DNA of 64,000 nucleotides. Source: CAYVOV01 sp964453525 (GTDB taxonomy: Bacteria; Chloroflexota; Dehalococcoidia; Dehalococcoidales; UBA2162). Shown here piece after piece: positions 17,001 through 25,242 of the stretch. The position numbers and the translations under genes were made by a program. Where the stretch lies: the NCBI GenBank assembly GCA_964453525.1, contig CAYVOV010000004.1, forward strand, positions 117,113 through 181,112, given 5' to 3'. The notes under the pieces are model-generated. The model saw only the letters and a list, made by a program, of their open reading frames with translations, made no database searches and was not told the origin of the DNA. Position 1 is the stretch's first letter. Every line of letters begins with the position of its first letter.

Positions 17001-18521
17001 ATGGACTTTGCCGGGGCTGGACCGGCGGACTCTTTCTGCAGTCTGATTGGTCCGGAAGTCCGGATATTACTGGATAATCTAAGCGATTATCTGGCCGGAC
17101 GGAACATTGAGTCATATCTGGTCGGCGGCTTTATTCGTGATGTGCTGCTTGGCCGGGATACGGCTGATATTGATATCGCTGTTGCTTCGGATGCTCTGGA
17201 CATCGCCTCTGAGGTGGCCACTGCTTTCGGCGGCAGCTATGTCCCGCTCGATGAAGTGAACAGGGTGGGCAGGGTAATCCTGGGAAAAGGTGGACATGCA
17301 GAAGCGGTTCAGCTCGAGTTTGATTTCACCACATTTCAGGGTACTATCGAGCAGGACCTGGCACGCCGTGATTTCACGATTGATGCTATGGCTGTAAACC
17401 TGAAAATGTTCGGCGAAAGCCCGGCCGGTATCATTATTGACCCTTTCAATGGCAGGGAGGACCTCCGCCAGGGCGTTATCCGGGCAGTTACGGAAGCGGC
17501 TTTTAGTGACGATGCGGTGCGGCTATTGCGGGCGGTACGGCTGGCTGCCGAGCTAAGTTTCAGCATTGATAAACGAACCGAGGCTCTTATTCAGCAATAC
17601 TCAAGTCTGGTTGCCGGAGTAGCCGGTGAGAGAGTGCGGGATGAGCTATTGCGGCTACTGGCTCTGCCCGGCGCCGGTAAGTTTGTAATCTATCTCGATG
17701 AACTGGGCTTGCTGAAAGCGTTGATTCCGGAACTCGGCGAGGCGAAGGGAGTCGAGCAGCCCAGAGAGCATTACTGGAATGTTTTCGACCACTCTCTTAA
17801 ATCGGTGCAGGCAGTCGAGTTTCTGCTCGGGCAGGGAACCTGGGAGTATGCTGGTGAGGAGGTCCTGGCTTCGGTTCCGTGGTCGCTGGTGCTTGATGAG
17901 CACTTTGGCCGGGTGGTCAGCAGTGGCAGCACCGGCAAATCACTGCTGAAGCTGGCGGCGCTTCTTCACGATATTTGCAAACCCCGGACGAAAGCTCTCG
18001 ATAACGGCAGGATACGTTTCCTCGGGCATAGTCAGGAAGGCTCGGCCGCAGCCGCTGAGATACTTGAAAGGCTGAGGTTCAGCGCTAAAGAAATCAAGCT
18101 GGTAGAGACTGAGATTAAGCATCACATGCGGCCGAACCAGATGAGCCAGGAAGGGCTTCCCACCGGCAGGGCTATCTACAGGTACTTTCGCGATACCGGA
18201 GAGGCGGGTCTTGATATACTGTTTTTAAGTCTGGCCGACCACCTGGCAACCAGAGGTCCTAACCTTGACCTGACCAGCTGGCAGGAGCATGCCGGACTGG
18301 TTGATTACGTAATTCGTCAGCATTTCGAGCAAAAAAGTACTGTTCATCCCCCCAAAATAGTTGATGGATATGATATAATGAAGCGTTTTGGTATCAAACC
18401 GGGACCCGAGGTCGGCAGGCTGCTGGAGGCAGTGCGTGAAGCACAGGCATCGGGAGAGGTCAGTACCAGAGAGGAAGCGCTGGTCTTTATTGGTGAGTTA
18501 GTGGCATCATCTCAATCTTAA
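17001..18521 (+). CDS. cca: CCA-adding enzyme/poly(A) polymerase family with HD domain
   Basis: 506 residues. The class II nucleotidyltransferase head is clear: YLVGGFIRDVLLG, then the catalytic DIDIAV, RRDFTIDAMAVN and DPFNGREDLRQGVIRAV. A C-terminal HD domain (AALLHDICKPRT with GHSQEGSAAAAEIL) is typical of bacterial CCA enzymes with phosphohydrolase activity on damaged tRNA ends. An extra N-terminal segment of about 25 residues precedes the fold. ATG at 17001 follows AAAGGGGG. Family members can be CCA- or A-adding; which one cannot be decided from sequence alone. Confidence 0.9.
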   Translation: MDFAGAGPADSFCSLIGPEVRILLDNLSDYLAGRNIESYLVGGFIRDVLLGRDTADIDIAVASDALDIASEVATAFGGSYVPLDEVNRVGRVILGKGGHAEAVQLEFDFTTFQGTIEQDLARRDFTIDAMAVNLKMFGESPAGIIIDPFNGREDLRQGVIRAVTEAAFSDDAVRLLRAVRLAAELSFSIDKRTEALIQQYSSLVAGVAGERVRDELLRLLALPGAGKFVIYLDELGLLKALIPELGEAKGVEQPREHYWNVFDHSLKSVQAVEFLLGQGTWEYAGEEVLASVPWSLVLDEHFGRVVSSGSTGKSLLKLAALLHDICKPRTKALDNGRIRFLGHSQEGSAAAAEILERLRFSAKEIKLVETEIKHHMRPNQMSQEGLPTGRAIYRYFRDTGEAGLDILFLSLADHLATRGPNLDLTSWQEHAGLVDYVIRQHFEQKSTVHPPKIVDGYDIMKRFGIKPGPEVGRLLEAVREAQASGEVSTREEALVFIGELVASSQS

Positions 18522-18593
18522 AAAAAGAAAAAAGAGAATTGAAGAGAAGAAGCTGGATATGCTGAATCTCTTTCCATATAGTAAAGAGCAGGT

Positions 18594-19982
18594 ATGATTA
18601 GAAGAAATCCGCTTGTTTTCCTTGTTGTAGTGATAGTCTTTATCCTTGCCGCCCTTGTTGTGCTGCCGGTTGATGAGGGGACGCTTGGAGGGAAAGGCTT
18701 GCGGTATGGCCTGGACCTTCAGGGTGGTGTTCATATCATCTATCAGGCAGACCTGTCTTCAATCGAGGCGGGTGGCAAAGATGAAGCTCTGAAAGGCGCG
18801 GTAGCGATTATTGAGAACCGGGTCAATCCCTTGGGAGTAACCGAACCAGTTATTCAGATACAGGGCAATGACAGGATTGTAGTCGATCTACCCGGACTTA
18901 GCATTTCAGATACTGAAAAGGAAAGGCTTGCCCGTGTCGATATCCTGCAGTTCGGAGAGCTGACCACGGATAACGCATCCGCCAAGTGGGAAGCGGAGTA
19001 TTTCGAGAGAAAAACAAACACCATAGAAATGGGCAAATGGAAACCGGCCGCGGCGGTAATTGACGGTGAAGAGAAGGCGCTCACCAGCCGCTACTTCAAG
19101 ACGAATACCCAGGTGGGGCGTAGCAATATGGGTCAGATTGAGCTGCACTTCGAGTGGGATGAAGAGGGGAGCAAGTTATCCGAGGAGATTACCGGACGGC
19201 TTATCGACAGGCCGCTGGCGATATTCGACGGCGATAAACCGCTGGTCGGTGAAGATGGAAGGCTCATTGCTCCTTACGTGCAGTCGGCAATCACCAGCCG
19301 GGGAGTAATTACCGGGCTGAGCTTAAACGATGCCACCCGGCTGTCACAGCAGTTGAACTTCGGGCGTTTGCCGATTCCACTGGAGATAGTTTATGACCAG
19401 ACAATCTCGCCGGTGCTGGGTTCGAATTTCATTGATATGAGCTTCAGAGCGGGGCTGATTGGTCTGGCGGTGGTAATGTTGTTCATGATTCTCTATTACC
19501 GTGTCTCGGGACTCCTTGCCAGTATTGCTCTGATTTTTTACGGATTGCTGGTACTGGCGATATTCAAGCTCTGGCCGGGCGGTGGAGTTACTCTGACTCT
19601 GGCAGGACTTGGCGGTTTCATCCTGTCCATAGGCATGGCGGTTGATGCCAATGTTCTCATCTTTGAGCGGATGAAGGAGGAACTCAGGGCGGGACGGACG
19701 CTGGGGGCGGCTATCGAAGCCGGTTTCAACCGGGCCTGGACGGCAATCCGCGATGGCAACGTGACCACGATAATCGTCTGTATAATCCTGTACTGGGTAG
19801 GAAGTGTCGTTGCCGCCGGTGCGCCAGTTAAAGGATTTGCCTGGACTCTGGCAATCGGCGTTGTGATGAGTATGTTCACGGCTATTGTCGTTACCCGGAC
19901 ATTATTACGCCTGCTGGTGAGAACTCCTCTGGCGCATAATATAAATCTATTCAGCGCACACCTTGGAAGGAAAGATGATTGA
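18594..19982 (+). CDS. secD: Protein translocase subunit SecD
   Basis: 462 residues, six membrane helices with a large exported loop between helices 1 and 2. RYGLDLQGGVHIIYQ opens the P1 domain, and GRLPIPLEIV and GFILSIGMAVDANVLIFERMKEEL are the RND-type signatures in helix 4 and the following loop. SecDF uses the proton gradient to pull secreted proteins out of SecYEG. The protein is followed by an overlapping secF. Confidence 0.95.
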   Translation: MIRRNPLVFLVVVIVFILAALVVLPVDEGTLGGKGLRYGLDLQGGVHIIYQADLSSIEAGGKDEALKGAVAIIENRVNPLGVTEPVIQIQGNDRIVVDLPGLSISDTEKERLARVDILQFGELTTDNASAKWEAEYFERKTNTIEMGKWKPAAAVIDGEEKALTSRYFKTNTQVGRSNMGQIELHFEWDEEGSKLSEEITGRLIDRPLAIFDGDKPLVGEDGRLIAPYVQSAITSRGVITGLSLNDATRLSQQLNFGRLPIPLEIVYDQTISPVLGSNFIDMSFRAGLIGLAVVMLFMILYYRVSGLLASIALIFYGLLVLAIFKLWPGGGVTLTLAGLGGFILSIGMAVDANVLIFERMKEELRAGRTLGAAIEAGFNRAWTAIRDGNVTTIIVCIILYWVGSVVAAGAPVKGFAWTLAIGVVMSMFTAIVVTRTLLRLLVRTPLAHNINLFSAHLGRKDD

Positions 19983-20886
19983 TATTATCGGCAAAAGACG
20001 CCTGTTCTTTATAATAACGGCGGTAATAGTCCTGGTCTGTATAATCTCTCTGGCGACTTTCGGTCTGAAAGCCGGGATAGAGTTCAGCAGCGGTTCGGTG
20101 ATGACGGTTGGTTTTGAGCAGAAGGTGGAAAAGGCGGATTTATCGAAGGCACTCTCTGATTTGGGCTATCCAAATGCAATTATTCAGCGTGTTGGGGGTG
20201 AGGACTTCCTGCTCCGGTTGCCGGAACTCAATCAGAAGGCTAAAACCGAACTGGAAAACGGATTGACCGCCGAACTCGGCAAGCTGGATATAAAGGAGTT
20301 CGATTCCGTCTCGCCGATGGTGGCTTCTGAAACGACTCGGGACGCGGCCATTGCCGTAGTCGTTGCCGGAGTCGGCATACTGCTCTATATTGCCTGGGCG
20401 TTTCGCCGTATGCCAAACCCGTTCCGCTACGGTATCTGCGCCCTCATCGCCCTGGCGCACGATGCCCTGGTGGCTCTCGGCGTCTTTTCCATCCTCGGCG
20501 GTATATTAAGCTGGGAAATCAATCTGATGTTTGTTACCGGTGTCCTGGCGGTAATCGGCTACAGTGTCAACAACACCGTAGTCGTCTTTGACAGGATACG
20601 CGAGAATTTAACCAGGGAGACGAGAGCCGGATTCGAGGCTACTGTCAATAACAGCTTGGTAGAGACGCTGAGCCGGTCTCTGAATACCAGTCTGACCACA
20701 CTGTTTGTCATCCTTGCTTTATTACTTTTCGTCGGGACATCGATTCAGAATTTTGCCGTGGTGCTTTTAATCGGCATTATTGCCGGGACCTATAGCTCTC
20801 TGTGTATCGCTCCGGCGCTGCTCGTCGTCTGGCGGAGTGGCGAATTGAGCAGGTATCTTCCCTGGCGTACTCAACCCGCTGATTAA
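19975..20886 (+). CDS. secF: Protein translocase subunit SecF
   Basis: About 303 residues from the ATG at 19975, which overlaps the secD stop by 8 bp (ATGATTGA) and sits behind GGAAGGAAAG; an in-frame TTG 12 bp upstream is less likely. Six helices, with LKAGIEFSSGSVMTVGF at the P1-like loop and TGVLAVIGYSVNNTVVVFDRIREN as the SecF signature. It forms the SecDF accessory translocase. Confidence 0.95.
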   Translation: MIDIIGKRRLFFIITAVIVLVCIISLATFGLKAGIEFSSGSVMTVGFEQKVEKADLSKALSDLGYPNAIIQRVGGEDFLLRLPELNQKAKTELENGLTAELGKLDIKEFDSVSPMVASETTRDAAIAVVVAGVGILLYIAWAFRRMPNPFRYGICALIALAHDALVALGVFSILGGILSWEINLMFVTGVLAVIGYSVNNTVVVFDRIRENLTRETRAGFEATVNNSLVETLSRSLNTSLTTLFVILALLLFVGTSIQNFAVVLLIGIIAGTYSSLCIAPALLVVWRSGELSRYLPWRTQPAD

Positions 20887-20907
20887 GTCGTGGAAAGGTA
20901 ATGGGTG

Positions 20908-21855
20908 ATGTTTTCTACAAGAAATGGCGCGGCTAAACTTGCTCTGGCGGTTGTAATCAGCCTGGTCATTTTCAAGGCAGTGGTAGCATATGTAACCGGC
21001 AGTATCAGCATTACAGCCCAGGCGGTGGATAGTTTTCTTGACCTGTTTGCTGTAAGCGTTACCGTTTTTGCCGTCAGGATGGCCGGTATGCCGGCTGACG
21101 AAGAACACCCCTTCGGGCACGGTAAAATCGAGGGTATTGCCGCCGTGGTACAGGCAGGGTTGATTTTTGCTGCCGGCGGCTGGATTATCTATTCGTCCGT
21201 GCGGCGGATAATGACCGGTGCGGAAATTGAGCTGACCGAGGCCGGTATAGGCGTGATGCTCGTTTCAATCATTGCCAGCATTTTCCTTTCCCGCCACCTG
21301 CTGAAAGTGGCGCGAGATTCAGATTCAATAGCTTTAGAGGCATCCGCCCGCAACATTACTGCCGATGTCTATTCTGCCGCCGGCGTGCTGGTGGCGATGA
21401 CGGTAATACGCTTTACCGGATGGAGTATTCTGGACCCGATTGTGGCTCTTGGAGTATCGCTGTTTATCCTGAAAGCGGCTTATGATGTATTGAAAAAAGC
21501 ATTCGGTGAGCTTGTCGATACCAGGCTGCCTGATGAAGAAGAGGAAGAGATAATCTCCACGATTAGAGAGCATACCACTCAGCTTGCCGGTTTCCACAAG
21601 GTGCGTACCCGCAAAGCGGGAAGCCAGCGCTTTATCGACCTTCACCTCCTGCTGCCAAAGAATGTCAGTCTGGAGGAGGCGCACCAGATGTCCGACCACC
21701 TTGAGCAGGATATTAAAAGCCGATTATCCGAGTCCAGTATCACAATTCATCTGGAGCCATGTGATACAGAGTGCGACCAGTGCGGGATTTCTTATTGCAG
21801 CATACGGATTGATATGAAATCCGGACGTTCCGCGGGTAGCGAAAAAAGACAATGA
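20908..21855 (+). CDS. Cation diffusion facilitator (CDF) efflux protein
   Basis: About 315 residues, six N-terminal helices and a cytoplasmic C-terminal domain. Metal-site positions are the Asp pair in AVDSFLDLF (helix 2) and the Asp in ITADVYSAAG (helix 5). HPFGHGKIEG follows helix 2-3 as usual. The C-terminus ends in a Cys-rich CDTECDQCGISYC, unusual in the family and a possible extra metal site. CDF proteins export Zn, Fe, Mn or Co against protons; a DxxxD rather than HxxxD first site fits Mn/Fe-type members, an inference. A GTG one codon upstream is an equal start candidate. The stop abuts the convergent LysE gene. Confidence 0.88.
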   Translation: MFSTRNGAAKLALAVVISLVIFKAVVAYVTGSISITAQAVDSFLDLFAVSVTVFAVRMAGMPADEEHPFGHGKIEGIAAVVQAGLIFAAGGWIIYSSVRRIMTGAEIELTEAGIGVMLVSIIASIFLSRHLLKVARDSDSIALEASARNITADVYSAAGVLVAMTVIRFTGWSILDPIVALGVSLFILKAAYDVLKKAFGELVDTRLPDEEEEEIISTIREHTTQLAGFHKVRTRKAGSQRFIDLHLLLPKNVSLEEAHQMSDHLEQDIKSRLSESSITIHLEPCDTECDQCGISYCSIRIDMKSGRSAGSEKRQ

Positions 21856-22467
21856 TCAGATTACCAGCCTGATTCCGGATACCAGGTACCAGATTCCGAA
21901 TCCGGTAAGCAGCAGGCTGCAGCCGATAAACAGCCATTCCTGTGGTCTCTGGCCCCAGAGCGTGTGAGTCCGGTAAACAAGGACTGAGAGCAGGACCAGC
22001 CAGATAAGGTCGCACAGCCAGTGCACCAGCGTCAGTGCAACAAGTCCTCCAGTGCCGTAACCTGTAATTTTCATCACCAGCATACTGCCGATAGTTGCCC
22101 ACCACACCCAGAAAAAGGGATTTAAAATGCTGGTGAGAATGCCGGCGGTAAATGCGTTGTAAGGCAGGTCCTTTCCCTGGAGCACTATTGCCTTGCGGGC
22201 GCGGAACATTGCTATGCCCAGCCAAATAATCATCCCGCCGCCGAGTATGCTCAGCACCAGCTGGACGATATTGTTCTGGAAGAACCTGCCGAAACCGAGG
22301 TATATCAGCAGTATAATGGGAACTTCGATTACGGCGTGTCCGAGGGCAATCCAGGCGCCGGCCCAGGGCGATTTATAGCTCTTGGCTACTACCATAGCCA
22401 GCATAATTCCCGGCTGTAAAACACCGGATAACGAGATTACAAATACGCTTGCCAGAATGGGGAGCAT
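21856..22467 (-). CDS. LysE/RhtB-family small-molecule exporter
   Basis: 203 residues, six helices. SLSGVLQPGIMLAMVVAKSYKSPWAGAWIALGHAVIE matches the N-terminal LysE fold (helix 1, the P-G-P-like loop, and the G-x-x-x-G-H segment of helix 2), and LNPFFWVWWATIG is the conserved second-half NP motif. The family exports amino acids; the substrate here is not known. Confidence 0.8.
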   Translation of the reverse strand: MLPILASVFVISLSGVLQPGIMLAMVVAKSYKSPWAGAWIALGHAVIEVPIILLIYLGFGRFFQNNIVQLVLSILGGGMIIWLGIAMFRARKAIVLQGKDLPYNAFTAGILTSILNPFFWVWWATIGSMLVMKITGYGTGGLVALTLVHWLCDLIWLVLLSVLVYRTHTLWGQRPQEWLFIGCSLLLTGFGIWYLVSGIRLVI

Positions 22468-22513
22468 GGATTTACCTCAGTCTGATTTTAACATATCAGC
22501 TGTGTCTCCAGTT

Positions 22514-22670
22514 ATCCTCACCCCCTTGTTACGAAGTTCCCCCTCTCCTTAAAAAGGAAAGGGGGAACTTCAAAAAAGGCTCATTTTACTGCTGCATTCT
22601 TCTGTAGTGAAGATATAGAACCGTCTTAAAAGTACCTCAACGGGAAGCGGTCCGGACAGGTTTGTATAAT
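22514..22670. repeat. Dispersed stem-loop repeat (copy B, uninterrupted)
   Basis: GAAGTTCCCCCTCTCCTT pairs with AAGGAAAGGGGGAACTTC across an AAA loop, followed by a tail with AGTACCTCAAC and GAAGCGGTCC. It is the uninterrupted counterpart of the split copy at 3590-3855. Confidence 0.75.
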
Positions 22671-22740
22671 GGTAAGGATAGTATTAATGTAGACAAAAAA
22701 GGGATAACTTGTTTGAATGCCATAGTGGGAGTTTAGAAAA

Positions 22741-22775
22741 GGTAGGGCGGCGCTTCAGCGCCGCCCTACCTTTTT
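22741..22775. terminator. Strong bidirectional terminator hairpin
   Basis: A perfect 14-bp stem (GGTAGGGCGGCGCT and its complement) with a 2-nt loop, flanked by TTTTT on the right and AAAA on the left, so it works in both directions. It lies just after the stop of the inositol-phosphate synthase gene on the minus strand. Confidence 0.85.
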
Positions 22776-22788
22776 ACTCCTCTGAAAA

Positions 22789-24309
22789 TCAGTCCTCGCG
22801 GTAGTACTCCATGCCGAGGTGGGTTATCTGCTCCTCACCTTTCAGCCACCTGAGCGTATTCTTGAGCTTTGTCTGTTGTATGAAAAGGTCGTGCTCCGGA
22901 TATACAGTGCGCGCATGGTGGGGGCTCTTGAAGTAGAAAGACAGCCACTCCTGAATTCCGCCCAGTCCGGCCCGCTTGGCAAGGTCCATGAATAGAGCTA
23001 GGTCAAGCGCCAGCGGAGCGGCCAGGATTGAATCCGAGCAGAGGAAATTAATCTTAATCTGCATCCTCCGCCCCAGCCAGCCGAAGATATCTATGTTGTC
23101 CCAACCTTCTTTGTTATCGCCGCGGGGCGGGTAGTAGTTGATACGTACCTTGTGATACGCATTTGAATAGAGGTCAGGATACAGCTCGGGCTGTAAAATG
23201 TATTCAAGGGCGCCGAGCTTTGATTCCTCTTTCGTCCTGAAATTCTCCGGCTCATCAAGGACTTCACCATCCCGATTGCCCAGTATATTCGTTGAAAACC
23301 AGCCGTTCAAACCAAGCATCCTTGCCTTCAGCATCGGAGAGATTACAGTCTTAACCAGTGTCTGACCGGTTTTAAAATCCTTCCCGCAAATCGGTATATT
23401 TTCATCTTTTGCCAGTTCTTCGAGAGCCGGAATGTCTACCGTCAGATTTGGAGCACCGTTTACAAAGGGAATGCCTTCCATCAGGGTAGCGTAGGCATAG
23501 ACCATGGAAGGCGCTATTCTTTCGTCGTTTTCTTCCAGCCCTCGTATGAAACTGTCGATGTCCTGATGCAAATCCGATTCTGTAATGAATTTTTCGGTAG
23601 ATGCGCACCAGACCATTACCAGCCGGTCGCATTTGTTATTAGCCTTGAAGCGGCGGATGTCTTGGCGGACGGCCTCGACGAGTTCGTACTTGGTTCGTGC
23701 TTTCTTTACGTTAGTTCCCTTGATTCGTCTGCAGTACTCACTATCGAACACTGCCGGCATGGGCTCAACAGACTTCATGAAGTCGGCAATAGGCTCGATG
23801 TCTTTATACTGGTCAAGTACTCCGCACTTGACGGCGGCTTCATATCCGTTGTCCGGAATCGGGTCCCAGGCTCCGAATACAAGCTGGTCCAGACCTGCCA
23901 GCGGAACAAAATCCCGTATCAGAGGCGACTGTTTCTCCGGCCGCTTGCCCAGCCGGATAGTCGCCATCTGAGTAATCGACCCGAAAGGCTGTCCCATGCC
24001 GCGTCGAATATGTTCGACGCCGGCGATAAAGGTGGAACTTACCGCCCCCAGGCCGACAAGCATGATGCCGAGCTTTCCATCAGCCGGCTCAATTTCAGGC
24101 ATTTCCCCGGTAACAAAGTCTCTGGGTTCGAGGGCGATTCCCTTCTCGCGGGCGAGATTCAGCAATTGATTGTGCCACTGGGACGGAATTCTTCCTGTCT
24201 TTGCCCAGTGCTGCACCGTGCTCTGGCGTCTCCCCAGACTGCTTGCCAGTGAAGACTGCCCGCCGAATCGCTGGATGATTTGCTCTATAGAATTCTTTTT
24301 ATTATGCAT
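22789..24309 (-). CDS. HTH-domain/inositol-3-phosphate synthase fusion protein
   Basis: 506 residues. The C-terminal about 430 residues are a myo-inositol-1-phosphate synthase: the NAD-binding LVGLGAVSSTFIAGVEH, PICGKDFKTGQT (catalytic Lys region) and NILGNRDGEVLDEPENFRTK (the L-G-N-x-D-G motif). It converts glucose 6-phosphate to inositol 1-phosphate for lipids or solutes. The first about 60 residues form a separate phage-repressor-like HTH: IIQRFGGQSSLASSLGRRQS, then TVQHWAKTGRIPSQW, a fusion I do not know for characterised synthases. The ATG at 24309 lies only 8 nt from the -10 box, implying a nearly leaderless mRNA. The promoter contains a palindrome, so the enzyme may repress its own gene. 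Confidence 0.88.
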   Translation of the reverse strand: MHNKKNSIEQIIQRFGGQSSLASSLGRRQSTVQHWAKTGRIPSQWHNQLLNLAREKGIALEPRDFVTGEMPEIEPADGKLGIMLVGLGAVSSTFIAGVEHIRRGMGQPFGSITQMATIRLGKRPEKQSPLIRDFVPLAGLDQLVFGAWDPIPDNGYEAAVKCGVLDQYKDIEPIADFMKSVEPMPAVFDSEYCRRIKGTNVKKARTKYELVEAVRQDIRRFKANNKCDRLVMVWCASTEKFITESDLHQDIDSFIRGLEENDERIAPSMVYAYATLMEGIPFVNGAPNLTVDIPALEELAKDENIPICGKDFKTGQTLVKTVISPMLKARMLGLNGWFSTNILGNRDGEVLDEPENFRTKEESKLGALEYILQPELYPDLYSNAYHKVRINYYPPRGDNKEGWDNIDIFGWLGRRMQIKINFLCSDSILAAPLALDLALFMDLAKRAGLGGIQEWLSFYFKSPHHARTVYPEHDLFIQQTKLKNTLRWLKGEEQITHLGMEYYRED

Positions 24310-24317
24310 AATGAGTA

Positions 24318-24346
24318 ATATTAACGAATTTTTCGTTAATTGTCAA
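24318..24346 (-). promoter_or_regulatory. Promoter with palindromic operator for the HTH-synthase gene
   Basis: Minus strand: TTGACA (24346-24341), 17-bp spacer, TAATAT (24323-24318). The spacer and the -10 edge contain ATTAACGAA/TTCGTTAAT, a perfect 9-bp inverted repeat with a 3-nt centre (24320-24340). The protein made from this promoter starts with an HTH domain. Confidence 0.8.
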
Positions 24347-24459
24347 GTTCCAGTATTCAGGTCTGTTTGCATTTAGTTGATTGAACTGTCATTGCGAGGA
24401 GCGCAGCGAAGTGCCTGCACGCCGAAGTGCGTTTCTGCTCTGATGTGGAATAATTTGAG

Positions 24460-24491
24460 ATGATAGGTGGCGCTTTAGCGCCGCCTATCAT
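24460..24491. terminator. Hairpin of the GGCGCTTYAGCGCC type
   Basis: ATGATAGGTGGCGCT pairs with AGCGCCGCCTATCAT (one G-T wobble, 2-nt loop). The core equals that of the terminator at 22741 and resembles the 3949 hairpin, so it may be a dispersed repeat rather than a terminator. It is followed by a low-GC tract without a proper U-run. Confidence 0.5.
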
Positions 24492-24770
24492 CTTCTCATT
24501 CTTAGAATTCTCCTCCTTCCCCTTGGTAAGGAGAAGGGGGACGCAGGGCGACAGAGCTTGGTAATCATTAGGATATGTAGAAAAGGGGAGTGATACGAGG
24601 CTGTAAAATTATGTCTTTTCTGAATCCTCATTTATAAAATATAACTCAAGGGTCTTTATCAGTGGAGGTTATCCCTTTGATTCGATAATAATATACTAAA
24701 AGGTATTGATAGCCTGTATATGAGCCTTTAGAATTTATATTAACATAATGAGTTTGGGTCCATCATTAAA
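24492..24770. other. Gene-free stretch with a repeat fragment
   Basis: TCCTTCCCCTTGGTAAGGAGAAGGGGGA (given here by position, 24511-24541) is a stem-loop of the pyrimidine/purine type seen elsewhere in the window. The rest is AT-rich with no gene that I can support. Upstream, TGTCATTGCGAGGAGCGCAG near 24390 is a common dispersed repeat end. Confidence 0.4.
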
Positions 24771-24803
24771 TTGGAAATAGACAAAAGCATCTCTATTGAT
24801 AGC

Positions 24804-24980
24804 ATGGCTGAAAGCTTGGCAACGAACAACGAAGCCTCTGAAAACGATTTGCCATCGCTGGATGTCCTTGAAGATGTTTTCAGGACACTGGGGGTCTGGG
24901 AAAAGGCTGTTGTTCTGCATAAGAGAGGGCTTACCTGGTCTCAGGTTGCCAACGAACTGATATCCGATTGCCAGAAATAG
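24804..24980 (+). CDS. Possible small protein, unknown
   Basis: Starting at the ATG at 24804 this gives 58 residues (MAESLATNNEASEND to ELISDCQK); an in-frame TTG at 24771 would add 11. The C-terminal half (VWEKAVVLHKRGLTWSQVANEL) could form a helical, HTH-like unit. There is no clear ribosome site and no family that I recognise. It could be a remnant or a chance frame. Confidence 0.35.
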   Translation: MAESLATNNEASENDLPSLDVLEDVFRTLGVWEKAVVLHKRGLTWSQVANELISDCQK

Positions 24981-25242
24981 CCACCAACCTGACAAAGAAA
25001 CAGCACAACAGCCGAATCTGCCAGTAATCTAACGGTGTAGACATAGGCTACAGAGCAAGAGTGTTACTGCACTGGCCCAGACCATACTAATGGCAAACTC
25101 TTCCAAAATAGAATCCCTGTCAGTTTATGAATAATTTTCCTACAGATTGTTATTACGTACCCGCGTTGAAAAATTTTATTCTATTTCATGGAAAAGTAAT
25201 GATACCGTACGTATCGGATAAGACTATTAACAATCTGATGCT

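Noticed and set aside
23566..24252. 228-codon open frame on the plus strand
   Set aside because: It lies antisense to the inositol-phosphate synthase, has no recognisable motif and no ribosome site.
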